Assembly (NCBI GenBank): GCA_019009955.1
Contig: CM032230.1
Span: 122,020,501 to 122,084,500 of the forward strand
Direction: 5' to 3'
DNA from: Riptortus pedestris
Taxonomy: Eukaryota > Arthropoda > Insecta > Hemiptera > Alydidae
DNA length: 64,000 nt
The position numbers and the translations under genes were made by a program. The notes under the pieces were generated by a model. It made no database searches. It worked only from the letters and a program-made list of their open reading frames with translations, and was not told the DNA's origin. Shown here one piece after another: positions 21,006-32,559 of this stretch (positions are counted from its first letter, which is position 1; each line of letters begins with the position of its first letter).

Positions 21006-23741
21006 ATGCTTAAAGTAGCACCCTAATTTATAGTAATCATTGCTTCAATTGATCAGAAGCCCAAGAACGGCTATAGATCAGCACATGCCAAATCAGAATT
21101 TATATTCACTTATGTCCATGAATTAAATCAATATATAGGTGGAAGCAGTCAGAAATATATCCCAACAAACCTCTGTCTATGACAGAGGTTATGGTTGATG
21201 TAAATATAATTTAATTTTCGTTTTATCTATTTTTTTTGTTCATCTTTTATGTATTGCTTAACTTGGCTCTAAATATCATTATCATATTTGTATGTGATTC
21301 TCTTTATTTAAATTGTCACTAATTGTAGGCAAGACTGGAGGGGAAATTCAAAGTGTTATCATATGCATATGATTTGTCTGCTAAAAATTGTTGAGCGGAA
21401 TTTTCTTTTATTGTTGAACACTCTGATGCATGTGGGAATCGACATATTGTTTTCGAGCCCGGATTCTAATCCTTCTTTGGCGTGCAGGAAATTTCCTGGA
21501 AGAAAATTGTCACTTGTGTGAACTTACAATTAGTAGGAAAGACAAAAGTAACAAAATATTCTTTCCCTCTTGTACTACCAGTGCTGTTTGTAAAGAGCAT
21601 AATCCAAACTCCCATTAGTGCTATTCTTTATTAATTCATACCTCTCTGGAAAGCCTGAACATCTCTTTGGGAATACTTCCTTCTTTTTGTCTTTGTGTTT
21701 CCTTCTTTTAGACTTTCACCTTCAACTTTTGCAATGTATGGTTCAAACGACAACATGTCTGAACTGGCTGTTATCAACCCTAAGTTTAGTGCAATGTTTT
21801 TAATGATACATGACATGAACATAGAAAACCCTATTATTTTCCACACAACTATGTCAGTATAATAAGCACAAATAATATTCTGAATTGAAGTTCTTGGGGA
21901 TTCACAGATTAAACCACTCTATAATGAATGCAACATGCCTAATATTTGTGTAAAACATACATGATCTCATGAAGAAGAAAACCTTATTTAACAATTAAGT
22001 TTGACTGCTCACCGATGGTGAGTTACTGTCTACACGTTCATATATTTATAAATATTGTGTTTGTTTTATTTGTATACAATAATATAATATATCTATTTAA
22101 AAAGGAAAATTTAGAACTACAAGTGTAATGAACAAATATAGTTTTGAACGGAAACCATTTTTATCACATATTAGTCAAACTCAACAGATAAAGGTGTGCA
22201 TAAGGGGTTGAACCCAGACACATATATGAATACACCCGCTAATGAAAAGTTTGACTTAAATCGTAACAAAATATAATGTTTGTACTTACAACAAAATGTC
22301 TGTAGCATATGTACTTAAAGTACTATCACTGTAAACAGAAGGCTTGCAAAAACTTACCTACAAAGAAAAATAATGAATTAATTATTTCTTTATAATGTGC
22401 TTTTCGAAATGCATTGTCATATTATTTGTTAGTAGAAAGTTTGAGTGATATCTGACATCAGGATATTTGATTGCAGACATGTATAAAATATTGAAAAATA
22501 AATAAAGCAAAAATAAACAACATTTTAAGAAAATTTTAATCAATGTTAAAATATAGCTGCCTCCAGATATAAGTTATTGAAAGAGAGTGACAATCTTGGC
22601 AAATTATAGCAGTTTATATGAGAATATAAACAAAAAAGCAGGAACCACTCAAGAATATTTACCATGAATCGAGCTTTTCCCTTTTTATCGTACAATATTT
22701 CAATTGAGAACATTAAGTAATTACAAATTAAAACCATAACCTCCTAAAATCCTTATAGTAAATTCATTTTACTTAATTTGGAACATTTATCGTTTATTTG
22801 TGAATTGTAATATAAACAATCCAATGAGAGCTAAATATTTTGTTTTATATCGACGGAAAACCAAGAAAGTTATTTTAGAAAAGCAACCAGTAGGAATGAC
22901 GAACATAAATTAACCACGAGTTAATGAATATCTTGAAATGTTGCTCATTTATACTAAATAATTGCTTTACATTTTTTTATTTACTGAATTTACATTTCTT
23001 TTTTAATTTCATATATTTTGATATTACACATCTTATTGATTTTGATAAAGGTATTCAATTAGAAATAAACATAAACGTGGGGATTAACATTCTTTGTATT
23101 TTTATTTATTCATTTATGGCAATATATTTGTATATATTTAGCTATTAATATTTTTTAAACACTAAAATTATCAAACTTCATTGCTATTAAAAAATCGTGG
23201 ATAAGCAAATTAAATATCTATTTAGTAAAATATTATGAAAGGTTAACTTTTTATAAAAACTTGAAGAGAAAATCGTATTAATATCACACGAATATTAAGG
23301 TATGTGGCGAAGTTAGTTTTTATAACTCTAGAATTCTTAAAAGTTAGTGTGGCTAATGAATTATTTTGCCAGAAATGTTTCTAATAAATAAATTGAATTC
23401 ATTTTGAGAGCTACTTCATATTATTCCCAAAAAAGGTCGAATGGTTTTAGCTCCGAATAGGTCCGTTTTTCTATAATTTTCAACAACTGCAACAAATATC
23501 TACGGAAATCTACCTTCTGCAACGATATACATCTTTCCGATAATAATTTAACAGCGCGCAGCTGCATAAACGACACGCGGGAATGACACTGGGAAACGTC
23601 ATCTGGGTATTCTAATCTCTATCACTCTTTCATTAATTAAAGTATGGAAACGAAACAAAGATGCATTGGATATGAGATTATAAGTGCCATATTGGTTTAA
23701 AATAAAAATGTCATGAGTAGGAGTTGTGGTTTATTCAAACC
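21006..23741. other. Unassigned AT-rich stretch
   Basis: No mobile element, RNA gene or domain-bearing frame was recognised over 2.7 kb. Small open frames at 21430-21850 (both strands) lack recognisable motifs. Confidence 0.45.
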
Positions 23742-24135
23742 TGAAAAGACCGTCAAGAAGTTCCTGCGTAACCAAGCGCATTTCCTATGTGATGAAATAA
23801 AAACCCAAATGACGATACATGTTTATTATATTTTGCTTTATTAATTTTAATGATATGAAAACATGTCAAATTAAAAATAACATGAAAGGCATAATAGGTT
23901 AAAGCAAAATTATCATGAGATGGAAGGGGGGAGGTGTTGACTGCTGAAAATACAAAATTACAAAGAACTCCATTTATATTCCAGTTCGAAAGAAATGCAT
24001 CTCTGAATACATGTATGGAAGTATGATTCACTGAAACAAAAATGTAAACTTGTCAAGCTCATTTCGTAGTAAATACTATAGGCGGTAAACGTTTTGGGAA
24101 ATTTGCTGAAGATTCTCAAATTAACACCTATGAAA
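23742..24135 (-). mobile_element. Very decayed HINE
   Basis: AAAAGACCGTCAAGAAGTTC and AACCAAGCGCATTTCC match the 3' terminus with several changes. TCATGAGATGG, a short G run and GTTGACTGCTGAAAATAC correspond to the long-subfamily block. The rest is hard to align, and the right edge is uncertain. Confidence 0.45.
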
Positions 24136-24790
24136 TTCAATGAGTAATCAGATCCAATTCGTTAAGATTATTTTAAACTTCCTAACTAACTGCAGTAGTA
24201 TATTTTCATCTATTCGTGAGAGTGGGTTATTCCGTGAACCATTATTAGTGCTTTTAACTAATATAGAACTACTTCTTTTACCAACTCTATAGTCCCGTGG
24301 GTAAGTTCTATATTAAAACTCAGGCCGAACTAACACCGGCTGACACGACGGCTTCAACACGCAATGACATTAAATTATTGTTTACGCTCGGATCCCATTT
24401 AATACGACCACCATGAATATTCAAACCCTTCTCAATTATTTATGAATCATATACTTCTTCCATGGGCCATGAAACGCCCACGATTATGACCGACATAGAA
24501 AATATAACTCTTTCCTTAAATAATATTACATAAATATATTAAAATTAGCAATATATTTTTTTATTACTTCAGTGCAGAATAGTAATACTAAATAGAAACC
24601 AATTTATAACGGCGAACCACGAATTTCAAAAGCTTATCATCTGGTACATGATTACGAATTACAAAAGCGATTTTAAAATTATGAAACGAATGAAGTCAAG
24701 AATATCATTGCTTATAGTAATTTAATAAATTAATATTTATTTCCATATGCAGTATAAATATAAAAATAAATGAAATAAAACAAAGTAGAT
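24136..24790. other. Unassigned AT-rich stretch
   Basis: Nothing recognised. It ends at the T-rich tail of the RNase H LINE. Confidence 0.5.
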
Positions 24791-24959
24791 TTTTTTTTTT
24801 ATTTTTTTTTATTTGTTTATTTGGAGCTTCGCAGCTGTGGCGATGTTGCTCGGGGAAAAAACTGTATAAAATTAAAAATAAAAATCGAAACGAAACAAAA
24901 TTAATTTAAACGAACATAAAACAACATAACAGAGATGTAACATGAAAATAGAAAAGTAA

Positions 24960-25630
24960 CACGAAACAGAAATAGAACACAAAAACAGGAATGGAACAGA
25001 AAACAGAAACAGACAAACAGAACTGAAACGAAAAACAGGACTGGAATGGATCACAATACCAAATGGAAAAACAAAACACAAAAAATGGAAATCAAAAACG
25101 AAATGGAACACAAAAACAAAATAGAAATGGAACACAAAAACTAAATACAGAAATGGAAGAATATAAAACCAAAATGGGAAACAAAGAAAAAAATAAATAA
25201 AAAAAATAAAAAAAAAAAAATAAAAAAAAAAAAAAAAGAAATGGACACACAAAAACAGAAATGGAACACAAAAACAGAAATGAAACACAGAACCAAAATG
25301 GGAAACAAAAACAGAAATGGAACTGGAACACAAAAACAGAAATGGGAAAACAAAACAGAAATTGAACACAATAACAGAAATAGAACAAAAACAGAAATGG
25401 AACACAAAACCAAAATGGGAAACAAAAACAGAAATGGAACACAAAAATAGAAATGGGGAAAAAAACAGAAATAGAACAAAAACAGAAATGGAACACAAAA
25501 ACAGAAATGAAACACAAAACCAAAATGGGAAACAAAAACAGAAATGGGAAAACAAAACAGAAATGGAACGCAAAACAGAAATAGAAAACAAAAATGGAAC
25601 TCAAATAATAGAAATTGAACAATAAATTGA
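24960..25630 (-). repeat. Minisatellite within LINE 3' UTR
   Basis: Imperfect tandem units of about 18-25 bp around CAGAAATGGAACACAAAA (plus strand), with AACCAAAATGGGAAAC variants, interrupted by an A-rich patch at 25190-25236. Because units are AT-rich and stop-poor, several overlapping long reading frames of Phe/Cys or Lys/Asn composition arise on both strands; none is a gene. Confidence 0.88.
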
Positions 25631-25959
25631 AATCGAACAATAAATAGAAATCCAACACGACAAATTGACAAACATAATATAGAATCCAAAACAAAAAATA
25701 TTAAGCAAGATATAATAAAATATATAAATTTCTCGTTTATCATATAATAATAATATAATAAAATATATAAAAAACTCGTGTATCAGCGGAGTTGCATACT
25801 TAATGTGAGTTACTGACAACGACAGTCATGAATTGCATTAAGGCGGAAAGGGGAGAAAACCTTCAGTTTTGCTAGACAAAAAGAAATGATGAAATATTTA
25901 CCTTACATATATTCAGAGTTTATAAAGAGCTCAGCAAACATACAAGCACACTAAGCACG

Positions 25960-25965
<6 letters not shown>

Positions 25966-25990
<25 letters not shown>

Positions 25991-25992
25991 GC
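25966..25992 (+). repeat. (CA)n microsatellite
   Basis: The CA run lies in the LINE 3' UTR. The equivalent GT run in the second copy (40949-40985) marks that copy's 5' truncation point. Confidence 0.9.
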
Positions 25993-26095
25993 TCACAAAC
26001 GCACACAAAACATTCACACAAATAGAATCGCAGCATTCATAGAAAATGATAAAATCTCTTTTAAAATGCAAGTATTAATTGTGAGTATTGTATAT

Positions 26096-27238
26096 TCAAA
26101 TTTTTGTGTATATGTTAATGTCTTTTAGATGTTGTAGTACAGTGGGTATGTATGGACTACCTTCAGTGAGTAAGTCATGTAGGTCGTGGGGTATCTGTAA
26201 ATGATCTCGTCTCTTGCAGTCTGTCAGTATGTGTTTTATTGTAAGAGTCAAATTGCATACATGGCATTTGGGCTGCTCTCTTTTTTTCATTAGAAAGCTA
26301 TGAGTAAGGAGAGAGTGACCAATGCGGAGCCTTGTTAAAATCACTTCTTCCCTCCGTGTATAAGTTGAATTTTTACTAGTCCGTGTGAATACAGTAGGTT
26401 TAATTTGTCGTAATTTATTGTCTGTTTGTTGCCATTTTTGTTCCCAGTCTAGTAGTACGTTAGATTTTACAGAATGTATTAAGTCGTCTATTGTTAGTTC
26501 ATTTGAGTCTACGTCATGTTTCTGAGTCGCTAATTTTGCTTGTTCATCAACTTCATTACTTCGTCCAATATTTTTGTGTCCTGGTAGCCATACTAGTGTA
26601 ATATTATTTCGAAGATGAATGGAGTGTTCTAAGATGTGGGTTATAATAGGTTGAGTACTGTAAATGTTCTCCAAGGAGAATAGAGAACTTAAAGAGTCTG
26701 TAAATAAGAAAATCTGGGAATTTTGAACATCATGAAATTTTGAAAAGGCAATATTTATAGCTTGTAACTCAGCTGTATAAATGCTTGCATTGTTGTTAAG
26801 TTTCGTTGTGTATATGTCATTGTTAATGATTGCTGCAGCTGCTGTCCCAAAGTCAGTCTTGGATCCGTCAGTAAAAGTGTGAAGTGAGTTTGTGTTATTT
26901 GCTACAATTGAGTTATAAGCTATTCTGTAAAATTTACAAGATAATGGATTTCTTTTATTAAATTTTGTTAAAGTTAAATTAATGCTTAAGTTATTTATTC
27001 TCCATGGAGGGAGTGACAAGTTTCTGTTATAGTGTATTTGAGTTTGTAATATGTTCGAATCAATAGTGTTTTCTGAAGTGCGAATGGGTAGTGGTTTATG
27101 CTTGCTGTGTTTTTCTATGTATTTGTTGTAATGTATGTTATTTAAAAATACTTTGACTTTTATATTGATAGGTAAAATTAAAGTCTTATCTAATTGAGTG
27201 GGAAAAATAAAACTCTTCTTAATTAAGAAGGGATAAGC
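26096..27238 (-). CDS. LINE ORF2 C-terminus with RNase H domain (partial)
   Basis: Open for 380 codons with no frameshift or internal stop; the frame begins after an in-frame stop at 27239-27241 and has no natural start, so it is a fragment. It carries a complete RNase H: TFTDGSKTDFGTAAAA (first Asp, about residue 124), TAELQAI (Glu, about 157), LFTDSLSS (Asp, about 181), LVWLPGHKNIGRSNEVDEQA (His about 221, last Asp about 231). The domain removes template RNA during target-primed reverse transcription. Downstream, RLRIGHSLLTHSFLM and a C-x2-C...H-x4-C cluster (CHVC...HILTDC) match the C-terminal tail seen in such LINEs. All four catalytic acids are kept, so the copy is fairly young. It is a LINE fragment and not a host RNase H1, judged by the tail and context. 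Confidence 0.85.
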   Translation of the reverse strand, partial: AYPFLIKKSFIFPTQLDKTLILPINIKVKVFLNNIHYNKYIEKHSKHKPLPIRTSENTIDSNILQTQIHYNRNLSLPPWRINNLSINLTLTKFNKRNPLSCKFYRIAYNSIVANNTNSLHTFTDGSKTDFGTAAAAIINNDIYTTKLNNNASIYTAELQAINIAFSKFHDVQNSQIFLFTDSLSSLFSLENIYSTQPIITHILEHSIHLRNNITLVWLPGHKNIGRSNEVDEQAKLATQKHDVDSNELTIDDLIHSVKSNVLLDWEQKWQQTDNKLRQIKPTVFTRTSKNSTYTRREEVILTRLRIGHSLLTHSFLMKKREQPKCHVCNLTLTIKHILTDCKRRDHLQIPHDLHDLLTEGSPYIPTVLQHLKDINIYTKI

Positions 27239-29917
27239 TTAGACTGGGAATTCAGAATAATAAAATGATTGTTTGTAATTGGTTAAAACCTTTTATAAAA
27301 TTTATTTTTAAATTATTTCATTTAAACAATTAAATTTTATGTGGTTTATGTACCATCGAATAGCTATGACTTGTGTCATATTTTGACTACCAAAAATAAA
27401 TGGTTTATAATCACTAAAGACGTATATGAGAAGGGGCACAAATACATGAAGTGGCCTTCCCTTATCTTCTGCTTGAGAGTAACTAACATCAAAGCTATCA
27501 GGAATAAAATCTTTCCGAGGACATTAGAGAGCCATCCCTGCGTTACTTCCGTAAACTCACAAATGTATTAGCCAGTGTGTTAATCCTATCAACAACTCAA
27601 TGCATCCGCAGGCAAGGCAGCTGGGTATGGGTCAGTAATGGTCTTGCTAAAAGATAATACATCTAAGGCAGATTTTATTAAGTTAAATGGTTAAAGCACA
27701 ATTCACACTTTTTATTAAATATTTGATACAATCACGTTATTGCTTTTTATTAAATGGAAGGGGCAAATATAGTAATAATATAGAGTGACAAAAAGAATGT
27801 AGCTTTCAAACCTTATTTTTAAATATCATTGTCTTAATTTTTAGGCAGATATTAAATGGAAAAAACTTATTATATTTTTGTTTGTGCTAGTGAAACAATC
27901 AAACCATAATTTTAAACAGTTTTACATGTGAACATTACACTTTTTTGCTCATATTTGAAGTTTTTTCGACATTTTATTTTATTATATGTTAAAACGTGCT
28001 TCACAAATTTCAAAATTTTGGACTTCACATATGCTGTTTTTACTCTAATAACGGAGTATATCAGTTGATACTTTCGAGCTTTAGTTATTCAAAGAATAGT
28101 ATTTTCTTTTCAAGAAATTGCTGAACCTCAGCTTCAGTTAAAACAGATATTAACAGCTAACTAGTGTACGTAAATACCTGCTCCATACTGTAGTTAATAA
28201 GTAGAGAATCCTTTAGAAAAGGAGCACTATGGCATACACAGCTTTTTAATACCTAAGAACCAGCTCCGACTAAAGGCGAAGGGCCTACAGCCATGCGCAA
28301 GAGATGTTTTCCCTTTTTTTTTGTTACTTTGTTACGCAACATCTGAGGGAATTGCTTATTTGGATAAAAGGTTTGTCGTGTTTGTACTAGGTTCTGTGGC
28401 TAATAGATGTCGCTCAATATTATCCAGAAGGCAGTTTTGCAAAGTCAGTATCTAGACATATCTTCATTAGTGTTTTCCTACTTATACTTGTTTATTTTTT
28501 TCCGAATTCTAAGAAGTAAAGAGAGTTTTAAATTCACATTTTTAGCTGCACATTCCATTCAAAAAATAATAATATACGAATTGCCTTTAGAGAAAAATGT
28601 ATCCGGTACATACTTCAGATATTGCTTTTCTTTAAGGATTTTAATCAACACTCACTCTTCTCTTCTGAATTCCTTTAATTGGCAGCTCTGTAGGTTTATT
28701 TAAAAATAAATAAATAACCTCCAAAAGTATTGGCTCTTAAATTAATTTTCAGGCACTCAATAATTCTCGTTTATATAATGCTCGTATATAGCATTATTGG
28801 GGAAAACATCGACGGCTCACATCGTTCTTTTTATTTTATTTTATTTATTATTTCTTTTTATGTATAAATTTATTATAGAATTGGATTTAAAATAAATAAA
28901 AATACAACTGTAAGTTGTTTAAATTGGGCAGAAATACTTTGTTCCCTGTTTCTTTTCATTCTTCAATGATGTCAAAATTGAATACTTTCTCTGTATGTCT
29001 GCCAGGTTGTTCTCAATCACTTAAAGATATTTTAATGAAGTTTTACAGTTATGAGTTTACTATTCCAAGGCATATCATCGATAGCTCGTGAGCTTCCATA
29101 GCTCAAAAAAAAAATAATACAAATTTTGAATTAATGTACTGCCTAAAATTGCAGATTAATTTTCCTTTCAGCAACATCAGTGGCATATCATTTAGAACCG
29201 AATTCCACCAACAGCTGGTAGAAGTTTTGCCGTTGCAAATCATGCTGTAGCATTTCTTATTTACGCTGTCTCCTAAAACTGACGTTTCTCAAAGAAGGGT
29301 CGGGTGACCTTTCATGCAGTGTGAGTTTTGGATAATTTTCTAAATGTTTTCTGCAGTACACCCATATATTTAAATACATTTATCTCAACACCTACCTATT
29401 ATTAGGTTGTTACACTATCGCAACCCGCGAGCGATATGGAGAATTAGATTCTCCAAAATAAAAGGATAAAGGGATAAAAGGATCACCACAAATGATCGTC
29501 AATATGTACCTCAGAGTTCGAAAATTATTTCTCAAACTATGTTATTAAGCAGATGTGGGCAGACGGGAAAACGATATCATTCTTCAGGTTTATCGTAAGA
29601 ATTTCGGACATCCTTTATTCGAAAATATTATCAAATAATTTCTGTAATCCGTTGTCTTTTATATTTAAAAAAGGCGATTAAATAGGTCTTCATCCTTGAA
29701 ATGAAAATCGTATATGAATGTATCAACAGGCGAATAAATTTTGATCCAGCAGAAAACCATTTAAACCACCATATAAAACTTTCGTCTGCCTGATAAAAAG
29801 TTAATTCGACGGATAATTTTTGTTTTGCTAGAAAAGAGGCATAAGCAAAGAGTATTAATCTCAAAGGCGTTATTTAATCAAATTCTAATAATTTTATTAT
29901 CTATTTTAGGATAGCCA
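27239..29917. other. Unassigned AT-rich stretch
   Basis: No repeat family or domain recognised across 2.7 kb. Frames under 100 codons at 27341-27571 and 28407-28703 show no recognisable motif. Confidence 0.45.
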
Positions 29918-30130
29918 TTTGAGTTAAAGCTTTGATATTAATCTCAAATGGTAAACTCAGAGTGGAGACTTCGATTCCTGCCTGGGCAAGGAATTTATTT
30001 AGTGACGGAATTCCTTAAATAAAACCCTTAGTCCTACCCTGGCTAGAAAAGGATGGTAACCTGTAGATAACCCATCCCAATTAGCCATTATTGCAAAAAG
30101 TGAAATTTAATAAATATTTAAAAAAAAATA
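29918..30130 (+). mobile_element. tRNA-derived SINE, copy 1
   Basis: The head resembles a tRNA with a long variable arm: TAGCCATTTGAGTTAAAGC (A-box region), TTAATCTCAAATGGTAA, and ACTTCGATTCCTGCC (B box). The body is AATTTATTTAGTGACGGAAT and CTGGCTAGAAAAGGATGGTA, then ACCCATCCCAATTAGCC and an A-rich tail near 30115-30130. It is followed head to tail by copy 2. Confidence 0.8.
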
Positions 30131-30140
30131 ATTTTATACG

Positions 30141-30345
30141 AGGCCCAGGTCAGCCATGTGAGTTAAAGCGGGACCTTAATTTTACATGGTAAACCTAGAG
30201 TAGGAGCCTTGACAATAGGAATTTATATAGGGAATTCATTAAATAAAATCTACCCTGAGTAGAAAAGAGTGGACAACTGTTGATAACCCGTCCCAATTAG
30301 CCATTGGAGCAAAAAGTAGAATTAATAAATAATAATAAAGTAATA
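30141..30345 (+). mobile_element. tRNA-derived SINE, copy 2, B box deleted
   Basis: Same layout as copy 1, but the B box is lost: GAGTAGGAGCCTTGAC joins AATAGGAATTTATATAGGG. Without the B box it could not be transcribed by RNA polymerase III, so the deletion was acquired after insertion or by recombination. The tail is AATAAATAATAATAAAG. Confidence 0.78.
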
Positions 30346-31089
30346 ATTTCATTTGTATTCGCCTTATGTTTCGAAGAAGAAAAAAACAATATCGAATAAT
30401 AGTTTGTGCTTATTTAGGACAACAGATAATTGTCCATTTGTCTTTTTTTAAGTCACGAATAATAATTTATTATTTGTTATTCGGATTATAAATGATTCCG
30501 CCTATCTAGGTTCTTAAGTTATGAAATTGAAAAGTATTATTTCCACCTTTTCCTAGCTCGTATTTCCTGTCACAATAATACTTCACTCATTATCAGCCGA
30601 TTCATTAATACGACACTCATTAATGTTCTTAGAAATATTTCAACCTAGGAAAATATAATTAGTTTCAAACGGTTTTTTTTTAATAAATAAAAAATCGCTA
30701 CATCTAACAATAGACACCATGTATATTTTTGATGCATCTCTACTCCAGAAAACTGAATTTCACTTAGTAATAAGAGGAATTTTGAAGAGATATTCAAATA
30801 AATACAATTAGACAATAATACTTATCGCCTTTTAACTGTAACGCAGCCATGAAAAACATATTTTAAAGTTTATTAAGATAAGATTTCAGATTGATGATAA
30901 TGGACTAATGGAGGTTATGTCTACATTGTTATCTGCATTCGAGGAGGCAGGTTATAGTAAACAGATAGATGTATAATGTCTACAAAATAAATAGTGAATA
31001 CGGTACGGGAATGGTTATATATAACTAAAATATATATTCTGAAATACCATTTTTTTTCTGAACATTTCTTCAGGCTTTTTTCGACAAGT
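30346..31089. other. Unassigned AT-rich stretch
   Basis: No feature recognised. Confidence 0.5.
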
Positions 31090-31097
31090 GTGACTTT

Positions 31098-31360
31098 CTT
31101 TTTTTTTTCTTTTTTTCCCCACCTCTGCCCCCGCTGTACCTTTGGGTTTCCCCATACCAGCGGCCTCCATTTATTAAGATATATAAAATTTTGAATGGCT
31201 AAATGGGGCTAGGTAACTTAGCCTAGCTCATCGAGCACGGCTAAGCATAAAATTGCAAGATTTGGGAGATTTAGTTCAGAAAAGTCCTAGGGGAACCCGC
31301 AGCAGCGACTCCTTTAATTCTATTCAGAGAAGTGGCAGCATGCCCACTTGCGGCAAGTGC
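31098..31360 (-). mobile_element. Possible retroposon 3' end with A-rich tail
   Basis: A T-rich run on the plus strand (31098-31118) is followed by about 240 bp of distinctly GC-richer sequence, as expected of a minus-strand insertion ending in poly(A). The minus strand has GTCGCTGCTGCGGGTTCCCC and AGCTAGGCTAAGTTACCTAG. I cannot assign a family and see no target-site duplication. Confidence 0.3.
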
Positions 31361-31856
31361 GACTAATGTTTCACTCAAATAATAAACAATTAAATTATTG
31401 ATCTTTTTAAATGATGCCTTCTCGAATTAAACGAAGTTTTATTGTTGTACCTGACTAACATGAATAGAAATCAACGAATGGCAGATTATGAATAATATGC
31501 CTCTTCTGTAGATTGTAAAAGTACTAAATCGTAGTTCCAATAATATTTGAATATAAACACAGAAAAAATTACCTCCCGCGAAGTACAAATTTGTCACTGC
31601 ATCTCTATTGCTCTGTGACATAATAAAAACCATGACTCTAATAAAGGTACCAGGATTAAAATAATTTAAAGATGATGCAACCTTTTTTTCACTTTTTATG
31701 AATGACATTAGTATTATTAACAAGCAAATATTTGTTTTAACCTCTAATATAGAATTACCTGCAACAAAAGACAATACCGAGTTAGCCTACGATTTTTTTT
31801 CTTTCAATTAACAAAATAATTCCGTAGTATTTGATTCATTTACACAAAGAAATTAA
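31361..31856. other. Unassigned intergenic stretch
   Basis: Nothing recognised. A 111-codon minus-strand frame (31439-31774) has no known motif. Confidence 0.45.
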
Positions 31857-32342
31857 AAAAGTCCGTCACGCAGGGGCTGCGTAAACTAAGCAGATTTCCC
31901 ACGTGAAGTTTTACAATAGAGAAATCTGCCTAATAACAGCTGTAGTAGTAAGTAACCTCTAAACCTATTCACGAGAGGGACGAATAATTACAAAAACGGC
32001 CGCCAGAGCTCACGGCGGAAAGTCCGAACATAGCCACTGCTGCCGAGCACATGCAGAATACAAATGCAAATATCTCAGTTAATATTCAAGATAGAGAATA
32101 AATGTATATAACAATATTTATAGTAAATTTAATTTGCAATAAGATTGATTCTATAATATTTTTCGATCCGACTTATAGTAACGGAGATATTTTGAATTTT
32201 CAAAAATCCCACCCTCTAAACCCCCCTCCCACTGGTCCGATTTCAGCCATTAACGAACTTGATCTCTCTTTTTACGTAAAACGCTTAAATATGAAGTTTG
32301 GTAACGATTAAACAAAAATTGCGACCGCTAGAGCGTTAACAG

Positions 32343-32437
<95 letters not shown>

Positions 32438-32559
32438 GAACGGACCTCATTTTCGTCATCTCCTGGGTAGGATCGATGGACATTTGAGGAAATTTTTCAA
32501 AACTCGCGTCATGAGTACGACCTCAATAGCTGATTTCCCTTAAGGGAAATCTGCTAAAA
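31857..32559 (-). mobile_element. HINE, full length, well preserved
   Basis: A 703-bp copy. On the plus strand: AAAAGTCCGTCACGCAGGGG, the perfect terminal GC hairpin, AACTAAGCAGATTTCCCACG with inner hairpin GAGAAATCTGCC, the TATCTCAGTTAATATTCAAG block, the C-run (32216-32225), AACTTGATCTCTC, GACCGCTAGAGCGTTAACAG, a long (TA)n (32346-32431) and the 5' block to TTCCCTTAAGGGAAATCTGC and TAAAA. It serves here as a reference copy. Confidence 0.88.

Larger units (their letters stand above)
24791..27238 (-). mobile_element. 5'-truncated non-LTR retrotransposon with RNase H
   Basis: On the minus strand: the open end of ORF2 (27238-26096), a 3' UTR with a GT-rich tract (about 25966-25992), a conserved segment (about 25760-25925), a minisatellite (about 24960-25630), another conserved segment containing CCACAGCTGCGAAGCTCC (24823-24850), and an A-rich tail (24791-24822 as T on the plus strand). 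The whole 3' UTR layout is repeated in inverted orientation at 40946-41790. The reverse transcriptase and endonuclease are missing because the copy is 5' truncated near 27240. No target-site duplication was identified. RNase H downstream of RT is known in the I, R1, LOA and related clades. Confidence 0.8.

Noticed and set aside
24960..25630. Regular repeat spacing that could be mistaken for a CRISPR array
   Set aside because: Units are adjacent and degenerate, without unique spacers, in a eukaryotic LINE 3' UTR.
24872..25743. Long overlapping frames of up to 239 codons rich in Phe, Cys and Ser (minus) and Lys, Asn and Glu (plus)
   Set aside because: They run through the minisatellite in several frames and both strands at once; the periodic, low-complexity peptides mirror the DNA repeat and carry no domain. 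The same applies to 41170-41789.
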